Source: CAXRGH01 sp964230195
GTDB taxonomy: Bacteria; Pseudomonadota; Gammaproteobacteria; Enterobacterales; Alteromonadaceae
Direction: 5' to 3'
Assembly (NCBI GenBank): GCA_964230195.1
Contig: CAXRGH010000252.1
Span: 1-7,011, forward strand
Length of the DNA stretch: 7,011 nucleotides
Positions 1 through 7,011 of the stretch are shown in pieces. How positions within the stretch are numbered: the first letter of the stretch is position 1; each line of letters starts with the position of its first letter. Under the pieces are notes generated by a model. That model was not told where the DNA came from. It was given only the letters and a program-made list of their open reading frames with translations, and did no database searches. Made by a program: the position numbers and the translations under genes.

Positions 1-189
1 ACTATTTGGACCTTAATTTTCTCAGCATCTGAACAAATAAATCGATAAACATACTAATTCTAGTATCAAATAAATCATGCGGTGACTTACCACAGTCAGC
101 TGCAGTTTTGTCATTCTTAAACCCTTTTTTAGTGCACTCAACCCCCCGAAATTCGCAAGAGCGTTCTGATATTTCTCTAATACTAGTTA
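1..189. other. Left-edge stretch without a supported gene; weak 64-codon frame on the minus strand
   Basis: No recognisable gene lies here. A minus-strand frame from a GTG at 196 (or the ATG at 193) to a TAG at 2-4 would encode about 64 residues with three cysteines and a basic C-terminus ending MLRKLRSK. I recognise no family in it. There is no Shine-Dalgarno-like sequence before either start, and both starts fall inside the first repeat copy. It is therefore either a chance frame or the decayed end of an older gene. The stretch also has a 6-bp inverted repeat (ATACTA-ATTC-TAGTAT, 51-66) flanked by two copies of CAAATAAATC (34-43 and 67-76). Their meaning is unknown. Confidence 0.3.
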
Positions 190-340
190 TCATCACAACA
201 GCACATGAGCTAATTGTTTTGATTACAAACCGATGGGTGTCGAATTATCACTTGTCATCACACCAGCACAGATCTAATTCTTGTGATTACAAACCGATGG
301 GTGTCCTATTATCACTTGTGATTCAAACAGATGGGTGTCC
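190..340. repeat. Degenerate tandem repeat of about 64 bp, two full copies and one truncated
   Basis: Copy 1 spans 190-254 and copy 2 spans 255-318. They share TCATCACAnCAGCAC, then CTAATT, then a 21-bp core beginning GATTACAAACCGATGGGTGT (221-241 and 285-305, identical), then TTATCACTTG (245-254 and 309-318). A third, shortened copy (319-340) keeps only a variant core, GATTCAAACAGATGGGTGTC, with one base deleted and one substituted. The repeat is non-coding as far as I can see and sits just beyond the terminator of the M16 peptidase gene. It is too short and too irregular for a CRISPR array. It could be a relic of a small non-autonomous element or a REP-like extragenic repeat, but no transposase is present in the window to support that. 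Confidence 0.8.
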
Positions 341-347
341 AAAATAT

Positions 348-376
348 AAAAACGGGGCCAGATAGCCCCGTTTTTT
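348..376 (-). terminator. Rho-independent terminator of the M16 peptidase gene
   Basis: A perfect 11-bp stem, AAAAACGGGGC (348-358) with GCCCCGTTTTT (365-375), closes on a 6-nt loop. The stop codon of the peptidase gene ends at 389, so the hairpin begins about 13 nt downstream of it. On the minus strand the stem runs into a U tract followed by further A/T-rich sequence. The plus strand also has a T tract (371-376), so the hairpin may stop transcription from both sides. Confidence 0.9.
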
Positions 377-388
377 GGGTAGTGGTTG

Positions 389-3232
389 TTAGAGTTTATA
401 GTCTACAACGGGATAGCCAAGTGCATTGAGTTTAGGACGCAGAGACTCGGCATCACCAACGACGACGATGATCATTTCGTCGAGGTTTAAGTGTTGCTTT
501 GCTAATGCATCTATTCGCTCTTTTGTAATGGTTGAAACAACGGTATTTCGCTTGTTGACGAAGTCAGGTGTCTCGTTGTACTCAAGAAGCTGAGATAAGA
601 ATCCAAGTTTTGCTTTGGGTGTCTCGTATTTTAATGCGTCTCGTTGGTTGATGGCGTTGCGCATGAATGACAGCTCTTCTTGAGTGATTCCGGATTTGTG
701 ATAGCGCTTTATTTCAGTGAAGAATTCAATCAGAGATTTGTCAGTCACGTTGGCCCGAACTTCAGCGCGAGCGGAATAAACGCCGGCATATTGGTCTGCA
801 TAAAAACCACTGCGCGCTCCGTAGGTGTACCCTTTGTCTTCTCTTAAGTTAAGATTGATGCGCGAGTTGAAAGCGCCACCCAAGGTGTAGTTCATTAGGC
901 CTGATTCAAAGTATTCGCCGGTCATATCGTGAGTTAAACTGCGTTTACCAATTCGAATAACGGATTGTGCTGCATTCTTTTTGTCAACAAGATAAATAGT
1001 TGCTGGCTCCACGATAGGTGTTGGGAAGGCCGCTGTCATGGGTTGACCTTCACCTTTCCATTTGTTGAGGGACATGAGGGCATCTTCAATTTGTCCTTTT
1101 GAGAGGTCAGATACAGTAATGAGTTTTGCACCCTTGGGCTTCACTTGTTGTTGGTAAAACCCTTTGATGTCTTCAAGTGTGAGTTTTTCAAGAGTAGCGA
1201 CAGTCCCATCCGCTGGTACTGCGCTGATTGAGCCTTGGTATAGTAATTGGTCGAAGGCGCGACGTGAAAGGTAGTTAGCGTTTTTCTTGTTATTGATAAC
1301 ACCTTGAATTGCGTTTTGTTTAACGCGTGTGAAGTCTGATTCGTTAAAGGCTGGCTGTTGAATTTTTTCAAGAGCTAGTGCCAGCGTTTCTGTCAGATTT
1401 TTTGAAAGTGTGTTGATGTTGACAGAGATGTATCGGTCACTGGAGCTGATGCTAACTGTGCTTCCCAGCAAGGCGAGTGCTTTACTCATATCTTCACCTG
1501 AACGTTGCGTGGTTGCTTCGTTGAGCATCTGCGCGGTTAGGCTTGCCATCCCAGATTTTTCTGCAGATTCGTAGTAATGACCCGCCGGTATTTTGATGAG
1601 TAGGCTAGTTGTTGGAGTTTCTGTACTATTCGCTCCGAGTACTTTGATGCCATTATTTAGCGTGAGTTGCCACGTTGGAGGCACTGTTACGGCCTTGTTG
1701 GCTCCAGCTGTTGGTATGATGCTACGGTCAAAATCGTCTTCTCCCCGACGCGCAACGACTTCACCAGTGGCCTCTGACTCCGGGATTTGGCGATTTGGTG
1801 GTGTGAAGTTATTTGGTGCAGCAATGGCATCAGCCTTACCCATCGGTACGACGCTCATGACAACGGCTCCGGTGTCTTTGATGTATTGCTTGTAGACGCG
1901 CATCACGTCTGCTTTGGTAACGTTGTTGTATCGTGCAATGTCTTGCGTAATGTAGTTGGGGTTTCCGGTAAACGTTTGATATGAAGCTAACTGACCAACT
2001 TTGCCCGAAACACTTTGAAGTCCGAAGATAAATTGGCTTTCAAATTTGGCTTTTGATGTTTGGAGATCTTCGTCTGTTACGCCTCGTTCTTCAAATTCAA
2101 CCAGTGTATCCCGAATAATTTGTTCAATATCCGCAAGTGATTTTCCTGATGCTGGGTGAGGTAAGGCATATAGCATGAAGCGACACGCCAACTCTGAACA
2201 TGGGTGGGTAACAGCGGCTTGAACTGCAAAATTGGTTTTCACTAGGTTTTTGTAAAACAGTGATGTTTTACCGCTACCCAGAATATCGGAAAGGATATCC
2301 AGTGGTGCTTCGTCTTCGTGACGGACATACGCGGTTGGATAGGTCAGGGTTACTAGTGGCAAATGAACGTTATCTTCCATGGAAATATAACGGTCTTCTT
2401 GTAAGCGAATGGGCGTCTTCTCTGCATTTTCAACTTCGGGTCCTCTGGGAATTGATGCAAAGTATTTTTTGATTAGCGACAAAGTTTCTGCTTCGTTAAT
2501 ATCACCACCAACGGTAATGGTGGCATTGTTTGGACCATACCAGCGCAAGAAAAAGGCTTTGAGATCATTTACATTAACTCGATCAAGGTCTTCCATGTAG
2601 CCGATTACAGGCCACGAATATGGGTGGTTAAGTGGGAATAATGCTTCGGCGATACGCTCTGAGAGTCTACCGTAAGGTACGTTATCAATCCGTTGGCCAC
2701 GCTCATTTTTCACCGTCTCGCGTTGTACTTCGAACTTTTCTTGAGTGACCGCTTTTAGTAAGTAACCCATGCGATCAGCCTCTAACCACAACATTTTTTC
2801 AAGTTGATTCGCGGGCACCGTTTCAAAGTAATTGGTACGATCGGAGTTGGTGGTTCCGTTTAATGTTCCACCGGCTTCTGTAATGATTTTGAAATGCTGC
2901 TCATCAGCCACGTTCTCTGAGCCTTGGAACATCATGTGTTCAAATAAATGAGCAAAACCGGACTTACCAATGTCCTCACGTGCAGATCCAACATGGTAGG
3001 TTACATCAACATGCACAAGGGGATCAGATGTGTCTTTGTGCAGAATAACGGTTAGCCCGTTATTGAGTTCGTATTTTTGATATGGGATTTGTGTCGTCCC
3101 TGGCTTAGCTGTTATTTGCTCTAAAAAGCGAACACCATCAATATTAGTGACGGGTTGATTGTTTGGTTGAATTGACGCTTGTTGACAGGCGGTCAAAAGG
3201 AGTGCGCCAATGGCAATACCGATTTTTTTCAT
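389..3232 (-). CDS. M16 family zinc metallopeptidase, predicted lipoprotein (pitrilysin/insulinase superfamily)
   Basis: This is a predicted envelope-anchored zinc peptidase of 947 residues that degrades peptides or small proteins. The N-terminus is a lipoprotein signal: MKK, a hydrophobic run, then lipobox L13-T14-A15-C16. Gln follows the cysteine, which by the +2 rule favours the outer membrane. The zinc motif HxxEH is H95-L-F-E98-H99, and E177 (in VKNERGQ), 78 residues on, fits the third ligand. The layout is the duplicated M16 type: active domain about 55-200, M16_C about 215-400, linker about 480-515, inactive M16 domain about 520-670 (GMASLTAQML at 561 replaces HxxEH), and a second M16_C about 690-870. 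The substrate-binding motif is R797-E-D-K-G-Y-T-Y-G. The only other cysteines are C345 and C350. The ATG at 3232 has GAGAA 7 nt upstream and gives an intact signal peptide. It appears monocistronic, with a terminator right after it. The natural substrate cannot be told from sequence. Confidence 0.95.
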   Translation of the reverse strand: MKKIGIAIGALLLTACQQASIQPNNQPVTNIDGVRFLEQITAKPGTTQIPYQKYELNNGLTVILHKDTSDPLVHVDVTYHVGSAREDIGKSGFAHLFEHMMFQGSENVADEQHFKIITEAGGTLNGTTNSDRTNYFETVPANQLEKMLWLEADRMGYLLKAVTQEKFEVQRETVKNERGQRIDNVPYGRLSERIAEALFPLNHPYSWPVIGYMEDLDRVNVNDLKAFFLRWYGPNNATITVGGDINEAETLSLIKKYFASIPRGPEVENAEKTPIRLQEDRYISMEDNVHLPLVTLTYPTAYVRHEDEAPLDILSDILGSGKTSLFYKNLVKTNFAVQAAVTHPCSELACRFMLYALPHPASGKSLADIEQIIRDTLVEFEERGVTDEDLQTSKAKFESQFIFGLQSVSGKVGQLASYQTFTGNPNYITQDIARYNNVTKADVMRVYKQYIKDTGAVVMSVVPMGKADAIAAPNNFTPPNRQIPESEATGEVVARRGEDDFDRSIIPTAGANKAVTVPPTWQLTLNNGIKVLGANSTETPTTSLLIKIPAGHYYESAEKSGMASLTAQMLNEATTQRSGEDMSKALALLGSTVSISSSDRYISVNINTLSKNLTETLALALEKIQQPAFNESDFTRVKQNAIQGVINNKKNANYLSRRAFDQLLYQGSISAVPADGTVATLEKLTLEDIKGFYQQQVKPKGAKLITVSDLSKGQIEDALMSLNKWKGEGQPMTAAFPTPIVEPATIYLVDKKNAAQSVIRIGKRSLTHDMTGEYFESGLMNYTLGGAFNSRINLNLREDKGYTYGARSGFYADQYAGVYSARAEVRANVTDKSLIEFFTEIKRYHKSGITQEELSFMRNAINQRDALKYETPKAKLGFLSQLLEYNETPDFVNKRNTVVSTITKERIDALAKQHLNLDEMIIVVVGDAESLRPKLNALGYPVVDYKL

Positions 3233-3303
3233 GGTTATATTCTCGTTCAGGCGTTGTAAGGTGGGAATGTAAGCATCTTCCCTGTGCTGCTTATACGTAG
3301 TTA

Positions 3304-3332
3304 AAGCTAAAGGGAACAGGGGGTTGCGTCAA
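3304..3332 (-). promoter_or_regulatory. Candidate sigma-70 promoter for the M16 peptidase gene
   Basis: On the minus strand, TTGACG (3332-3327; 5 of 6 to the -35 consensus) is followed after 17 nt by TAGCTT (3309-3304; 3 of 6 to the -10 consensus). Transcription would start near 3297, leaving a leader of about 65 nt before the ATG at 3232. The -35 and spacing are good but the -10 is weak. A 6-bp inverted repeat, CCCTGT (3280-3285) and ACAGGG (3316-3321), flanks the -10. It could be an operator or chance. Confidence 0.4.
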
Positions 3333-3420
3333 GTTTTATAGGGACAAATATGACGATTCTTCGAAACAATTCGTTACACGGTGGCGAGCGGTGATTTTTT
3401 GGGGTAAAGTTAGGCAAGTT

Positions 3421-3458
3421 TTAACTCTCTTATCTCTGATAATTATAACGAAAAAGAG
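3421..3458 (+). promoter_or_regulatory. Candidate promoter and ribosome binding site of the POT transporter gene
   Basis: The region just before the transporter start is AT-rich and has two overlapping -10-like hexamers. GATAAT (3438-3443) has no good -35. TATAAC (3444-3449) has TTAACT (3421-3426) 17 nt upstream. The second pair scores better, but its start point near 3456 would fall inside the likely ribosome binding site AAGAG (3454-3458, 8 nt before the ATG at 3467). GATAAT would leave a more usable leader of about 17 nt. I cannot choose between them from sequence. Confidence 0.35.
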
Positions 3459-3466
3459 CAGACATT

Positions 3467-4978
3467 ATGGAAACATCAAAATCATCTAATGACGCGCTAG
3501 ACACGCGTTTCTTCGGACACCCAGCAGGTCTTAGTACCTTATTTTTCACTGAGATGTGGGAGCGCATGAGTTATTACGGCATGCGTGTGTTGCTGGTACT
3601 GTTTATGACGGCATCAATGCAAGAAGGTGGTCTTGCTATCACAGCTGCAACGGCAACAGCGATTTACGGCCTATACACTGGAATGGTGTATTTTATGGGG
3701 TTACCCGGCGGTTGGTTAGCTGATCGCTTGCTTGGTGGTCAAAAAGCCGTTTGGTATGGTGGTATCGTGATCATGATTGGCCATATTATTTTGGCTATCC
3801 CAACTGATAGTACTTTCTATATTGGTTTGATATTTGTGGTTTTAGGAACTGGCTTGCTAAAGCCAAATATAACGGCGCTGGTAGGTCAGCTATATTCTGA
3901 AAAAGATACACGCCGTGATGCTGGTTACGCTATTTATTACATGGGCATTAATATTGGTTCTGTCTGTGGTTACTTCGTGACAAGTTATTTGTCTGAAAAT
4001 ATTGGTTGGCACTGGGGCTTTGGTGCTGCAGCTGTTGGTATGGCAATTGGTTTGGTTCAATATCACTTAACCCGCGATAATTTGGGTGATATTGGTGCTG
4101 AGCCAGCGCAACCTTTGTCACCGTCTGCTAAGCAAACAACGCAAGTGGGCATTGTAGGTTTCCTTGGTGCCGTTGCTGTAGTGACAGGTTTGTTAATGAA
4201 CGGCGTGATTGGTTTTGATGCAATCGCGGTAGCGGAATATGTTGCTATCTTCTTTACCGTGGCCTTTTTAGCATATTACGCGATTGTGTATTTTGGTGGC
4301 GGGTTAAATGCAAATGAGAAGAAACGCCTCGGTGCGTTGTTCCTTATCTGTATTGCGTCAGCATGCTTTTGGTCAGGATTTGAGCAGGCTGGATCATCTT
4401 TGAATTTGTTTGCGCGTGATTACACTGACCGTTTGGTGGGCACGTTTGAAATCCCAACTGGCTGGTTTGCGTCGTTAAATGCAATCTTTATTATTGCTTT
4501 GTCACCGTTTTTTGCGGCTTTGTGGATCAACATTGGTAAAACCATGGTTGGGCGCTCTTATGGCATGAAAACCGCTTTAGGTTTAATTGTTATGGCATCT
4601 GGTTTTATTGTCATGTTTTTTGCTGCACAACATGCGGCAAGTGGCTTAAAAGTTGCTCCATATTGGTTAGTGGCAACTTACTTCCTTCACACCGTCGGTG
4701 AGTTATGTTTGAGTCCAGTAGCGTTAAGTGCGGTGAGCAAACTTGCACCAAGACGCTTCAGTGGACAGATGATGGGGTTATTCGTTTTAACGTACTCTAT
4801 CGGTAATATCATTGCCGGGTTGCTTGCGGGTAGTTTCGATGCGGATAACATTGAGAGTATTCCTGCGCTGTACAAGCAGATTGCGACCTTCAGTATTGGT
4901 ATTGGTATTGTCCTCTTTTTGGTGAGTTTCCGTACGTCAATTTGGGAACATGCGGGCGAAGAAGAGCACACTAAGTAA
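3467..4978 (+). CDS. POT/PTR family proton-dependent oligopeptide transporter
   Basis: This is an inner-membrane major-facilitator carrier that imports di- and tripeptides with protons. The 503 residues match the usual length of bacterial POT proteins. Family motifs are in order: proton-coupling ExxER followed by YYG (E29, E32, R33, Y36-Y37-G38) in the first helix; GGWLADRLLGG (81-91), the first PTR2 signature; K132 in LLKPN; YYMGINIGS (157-165), the second PTR2 signature; FEQAGSSLNLFA (305-316) in the seventh helix of the core; SLNAIFI (336-342); and GELCLSPVALS (411-421). Hydrophobic segments along the whole length fit the 14-helix bacterial form, with a polar stretch at about 203-226 before the extra helix pair. 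The ATG at 3467 has AAGAG 8 nt upstream and gives a short polar N-terminus before helix 1. It is a single gene, divergent from the M16 peptidase and convergent with dnaE2. Which peptides it prefers, and a dtp-type gene name, cannot be fixed from sequence alone. Confidence 0.95.
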   Translation: METSKSSNDALDTRFFGHPAGLSTLFFTEMWERMSYYGMRVLLVLFMTASMQEGGLAITAATATAIYGLYTGMVYFMGLPGGWLADRLLGGQKAVWYGGIVIMIGHIILAIPTDSTFYIGLIFVVLGTGLLKPNITALVGQLYSEKDTRRDAGYAIYYMGINIGSVCGYFVTSYLSENIGWHWGFGAAAVGMAIGLVQYHLTRDNLGDIGAEPAQPLSPSAKQTTQVGIVGFLGAVAVVTGLLMNGVIGFDAIAVAEYVAIFFTVAFLAYYAIVYFGGGLNANEKKRLGALFLICIASACFWSGFEQAGSSLNLFARDYTDRLVGTFEIPTGWFASLNAIFIIALSPFFAALWINIGKTMVGRSYGMKTALGLIVMASGFIVMFFAAQHAASGLKVAPYWLVATYFLHTVGELCLSPVALSAVSKLAPRRFSGQMMGLFVLTYSIGNIIAGLLAGSFDADNIESIPALYKQIATFSIGIGIVLFLVSFRTSIWEHAGEEEHTK

Positions 4979-4996
4979 ATTGACTTTGCTATTGAG

Positions 4997-5045
4997 AAAA
5001 AACGCTGGTTTTTACTACATATACTAGTAAACCAGCGTTTTTTTT
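4997..5045. terminator. Bidirectional rho-independent terminator between the transporter gene and dnaE2
   Basis: The left arm AAAAAACGCTGGTTT (4997-5011) pairs with AAACCAGCGTTTTTT (5029-5043). The stem can extend inward by four pairs (ACTA 5014-5017 with TAGT 5025-5028) past a TT bulge. Eight T residues (5038-5045) follow on the plus strand, and six A residues (4997-5002) give a U tract on the minus strand. It lies 18 nt after the transporter stop and 18 nt after the dnaE2 stop, so one hairpin can serve both convergent genes. Confidence 0.92.
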
Positions 5046-5063
5046 GTCCTGATACTCGAAGTT

Positions 5064-7011
5064 TTAGGTTAACTCAGTTAATTTCTGACTGATATCATCA
5101 AGACGTCCTGCCACTACGTGAATAATATCACCTTCTTTTTGTAGCACTCCTGTGATTTTTAATAGTTTGGCTGCCATATAAGCTGATTTTTGTGCCCTAG
5201 CCGTGGCCTGCCATATGATAACGTTAATGTTGCCGGTATCATCTTCTAGCGTGAAAAAACTCACCCCGCCTGCAGTGCCTGGCGATTGCCGCCCTGTGAC
5301 TAAGCCAATGATGGTAACCACAGCTTTATCATGTTTATGTTTCAATTCCTGACACCGAGTGAAAGCTGGTAAATACCCATTAGCTTCTAATAAGGTAATT
5401 GGATGGGTGTCCAGCGTCACTCCTGTGGTGTGATAATCTTCTTTCATGTCACTGGCTTCTGATGGTTGGATGTTGAGAAGGCTATCACTGGAGGCTAATT
5501 GTTGAAAAAGCGGTAGTGCTTGAGTGTTTTCCATTAATTCCCAACGGGCTTGGTAGCGGTTGTTTGAAAACGATCGTAGGGCATTAGCACTGGCAAGTTT
5601 GTCAATAGTGTGGCGGCCTATGGGTAATGACTGGACATCGTTAATGGACTGAAATGGGCGTTGCTGACGATGTTCAATGAGTTGTGAAATATCCTGATGG
5701 TGAATGCCTCTTATCAGTGAAAAGCCTAGTTGTATAGCCAGTCCTTTGTGATGAGGAACCAGTGTATGCTCCCATTGTGAGTGAACAACGCAAATGGGAT
5801 GGATGCTGACAGCATGTCGTTTAGCATCTTGTAATAGTTGCGAGGGAGAATAGAAGCCCATGGGTTGACTGTTCAGCAACTCGCAATAAAAAACAGCGGG
5901 ATAATAATATTTGAGCCAGCATGAGGCGTAACTGATAACGGCAAATGAAGCGGCATGACTTTCTGGGAAACCGTAATCGCCAAAGCCTCTGATTTGTGCA
6001 AATACACGAGCAGCAAAGTTTTCTGAGTAGCCTCGTGATGTCATACCTTTGATTAACTTGTCTTCAAACGGCGCGAGTTGGTCGTGTTTTTTCCAGGCAG
6101 CCATGGCGCGCCTGAGCTGATCGGCTTCACCACCTGAAAAACCAGCAGCCACCATGGCCAATTTGATCACTTGTTCCTGAAATATCGGGACACCCAAGGT
6201 ACGAGATAAAACAGATTCTACTTCCGGTGATGGGTAGTCTACGGCTTCCTTACCTTCACGACGAAGTAGGTAGGGATGAACCATATCCCCTTGTATCGGG
6301 CCTGGACGGACAATGGCAATTTGGATGACAAGATCATAATAGCTGGCTGGCTTGAGTCGCGGCAGCATACTCATTTGCGCACGTGATTCTATTTGAAAGG
6401 TACCAATGGTGTCGGCTTGTTGGATCATGCTGTACACCTTTGGGTCGTCATTCATTCGCGTGATATCAGCCAATGTAAGGGAACGTTGATAGTGCTGCTC
6501 AATGCTATTGAAGCAACGTCTAACCATACTGAGCATGCCAAGGGCGAGAATATCAACTTTGAGTAATCCGAGTGATTCGAGATCGTTTTTATCCCATTGA
6601 ATAACTGACCGTTCCGGCATGGCGGCATTTTCAACAGGAACGAGCTCGTAGAGTGGTCCTGACGAGATCACAAAACCACCGGTATGTTGAGATAGATGAC
6701 GCGGAAATCCAATGATCTCATTGACTAAACTCAGAAACTGCTTTGATTGTTGGCTCTTGGGGTTGAGTCCTAATTGGCAGAGTTGAGCTTGCCAGTCTAG
6801 ACCTTTATCCCTGCGATTGAGGTGAGCAATAAAGAAATCCAATTGTTGTTTATCAATACCGAGTGCTTTCCCTACGTCTCTGATGGCCATTTTTAATCGG
6901 TAGGTAATCACGGTAGCGGCAAGTGCTGCGCGTTGATGCCCGTATTTTTGATAAATATATTGAATTACTTCCTCACGACGTTGGTGTTCAAAGTCCACAT
7001 CGATATCCGGT
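5064..7011 (-). CDS. dnaE2: Error-prone DNA polymerase DnaE2 (ImuC), C-terminal part; 5' end beyond the window
   Basis: This is a C-family DNA polymerase alpha subunit of the damage-induced mutagenesis type, used in translesion synthesis with ImuB. The visible 648 residues begin inside the catalytic motif PDIDVDF (codons 7010-6990), which carries two catalytic aspartates. The third is the D of LLKVDILALGML (codon 6554-6552). The GTG at 6998 is the internal valine of PDIDVDF, not a start. DnaE2-type signatures follow: FEHQRREEVIQYIYQKYG, HLSQHTGGFVISSGPL, IQIAIVRPGPIQGDM, PIFQEQVIKLA, GFGDYGFPESHAASFA and LLNSQPMGFY. A helix-hairpin-helix-like stretch lies near 5660-5560, and an OB-fold domain with GRQSPGTAGGVSFFTLEDDTG at about 5320-5100. 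DnaE1 is excluded by these motifs. Family members are about 1,000-1,050 residues, so the PHP domain and real start lie past 7011. imuA, imuB and any LexA box would be there too. The C-terminus stops at KLTELT, without the SRDF-type tail of many homologues. Confidence 0.95.
   Translation of the reverse strand, partial: PDIDVDFEHQRREEVIQYIYQKYGHQRAALAATVITYRLKMAIRDVGKALGIDKQQLDFFIAHLNRRDKGLDWQAQLCQLGLNPKSQQSKQFLSLVNEIIGFPRHLSQHTGGFVISSGPLYELVPVENAAMPERSVIQWDKNDLESLGLLKVDILALGMLSMVRRCFNSIEQHYQRSLTLADITRMNDDPKVYSMIQQADTIGTFQIESRAQMSMLPRLKPASYYDLVIQIAIVRPGPIQGDMVHPYLLRREGKEAVDYPSPEVESVLSRTLGVPIFQEQVIKLAMVAAGFSGGEADQLRRAMAAWKKHDQLAPFEDKLIKGMTSRGYSENFAARVFAQIRGFGDYGFPESHAASFAVISYASCWLKYYYPAVFYCELLNSQPMGFYSPSQLLQDAKRHAVSIHPICVVHSQWEHTLVPHHKGLAIQLGFSLIRGIHHQDISQLIEHRQQRPFQSINDVQSLPIGRHTIDKLASANALRSFSNNRYQARWELMENTQALPLFQQLASSDSLLNIQPSEASDMKEDYHTTGVTLDTHPITLLEANGYLPAFTRCQELKHKHDKAVVTIIGLVTGRQSPGTAGGVSFFTLEDDTGNINVIIWQATARAQKSAYMAAKLLKITGVLQKEGDIIHVVAGRLDDISQKLTELT

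Noticed and set aside
190..340. CRISPR array
   Set aside because: There are only two full copies and one partial copy. The intervening sequence is also repeated rather than unique, and no cas genes are present.
108..365. Plus-strand 85-codon open frame across the tandem repeat
   Set aside because: It runs through both repeat copies and into the terminator hairpin, has no ribosome binding site, and its product only mirrors the repeat. It is a chance frame.
2243..2286. GSGKTS in the M16 peptidase, which looks like a P-loop
   Set aside because: The glycine required four residues before GKT is missing, and the segment ILGSGKTSLFYKNL lines up with the normal LGGGxxSRLF element of the M16_C domain.
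1593..2600. Several plus-strand open frames opposite the M16 peptidase gene
   Set aside because: They overlap a long, well-supported coding region on the other strand, and their products resemble no family. They are antisense shadows.
3467..4978. Possible assignment of the transporter to a sugar or drug exporter of the major facilitator superfamily
   Set aside because: The ExxER...YYG motif, both PTR2 signatures and the GELxxSP motif are specific to the POT peptide transporter family.
5402..5412. A further GATGGGTGTCC match to the repeat core inside dnaE2
   Set aside because: Read on the coding strand it specifies the conserved LDTHPI segment of DnaE2, so the 11-base match is best explained by the protein sequence.

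Overview
The window looks like an ordinary chromosomal segment of a Gram-negative gammaproteobacterium. The base composition is moderately AT-rich, there is a lipoprotein-type M16 peptidase, and the DnaE2 sequence is of proteobacterial type. A marine Alteromonadales-like host (Alteromonas, Glaciecola, Idiomarina or Shewanella relatives) is my best guess. It rests on general resemblance of the proteins only, since the window has no rRNA or other phylogenetic marker.

Layout, left to right. Bases 1-346 hold no gene I can support. They contain an AT-rich stretch with one weak 64-codon reading frame, then a degenerate tandem repeat of about 64 bp (190-340). A strong hairpin terminator (348-376) ends the first real gene, a 947-residue M16 zinc metallopeptidase lipoprotein on the minus strand (389-3232). 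A 234-bp divergent intergenic region (3233-3466) carries candidate promoters for both flanking genes. Next is a 503-residue POT/PTR family proton-coupled oligopeptide transporter on the plus strand (3467-4978). A second, bidirectional hairpin terminator (4997-5045) separates it from the convergent gene on the minus strand. That gene is the C-terminal ~648 residues of the error-prone DNA polymerase DnaE2/ImuC. Its reading frame runs off the right edge of the window exactly at the catalytic PDIDVDF motif.

Functionally, the M16 peptidase and the POT transporter form a divergent pair that makes sense together: one can cut peptides in the envelope and the other imports di- and tripeptides. dnaE2 belongs to the SOS mutagenesis cassette (imuA-imuB-dnaE2), whose other members, if present, would lie beyond base 7011. 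I found no CRISPR array, no intact mobile element, no RNA gene and no convincing novel system. The least explained structure is the short tandem repeat at 190-340.
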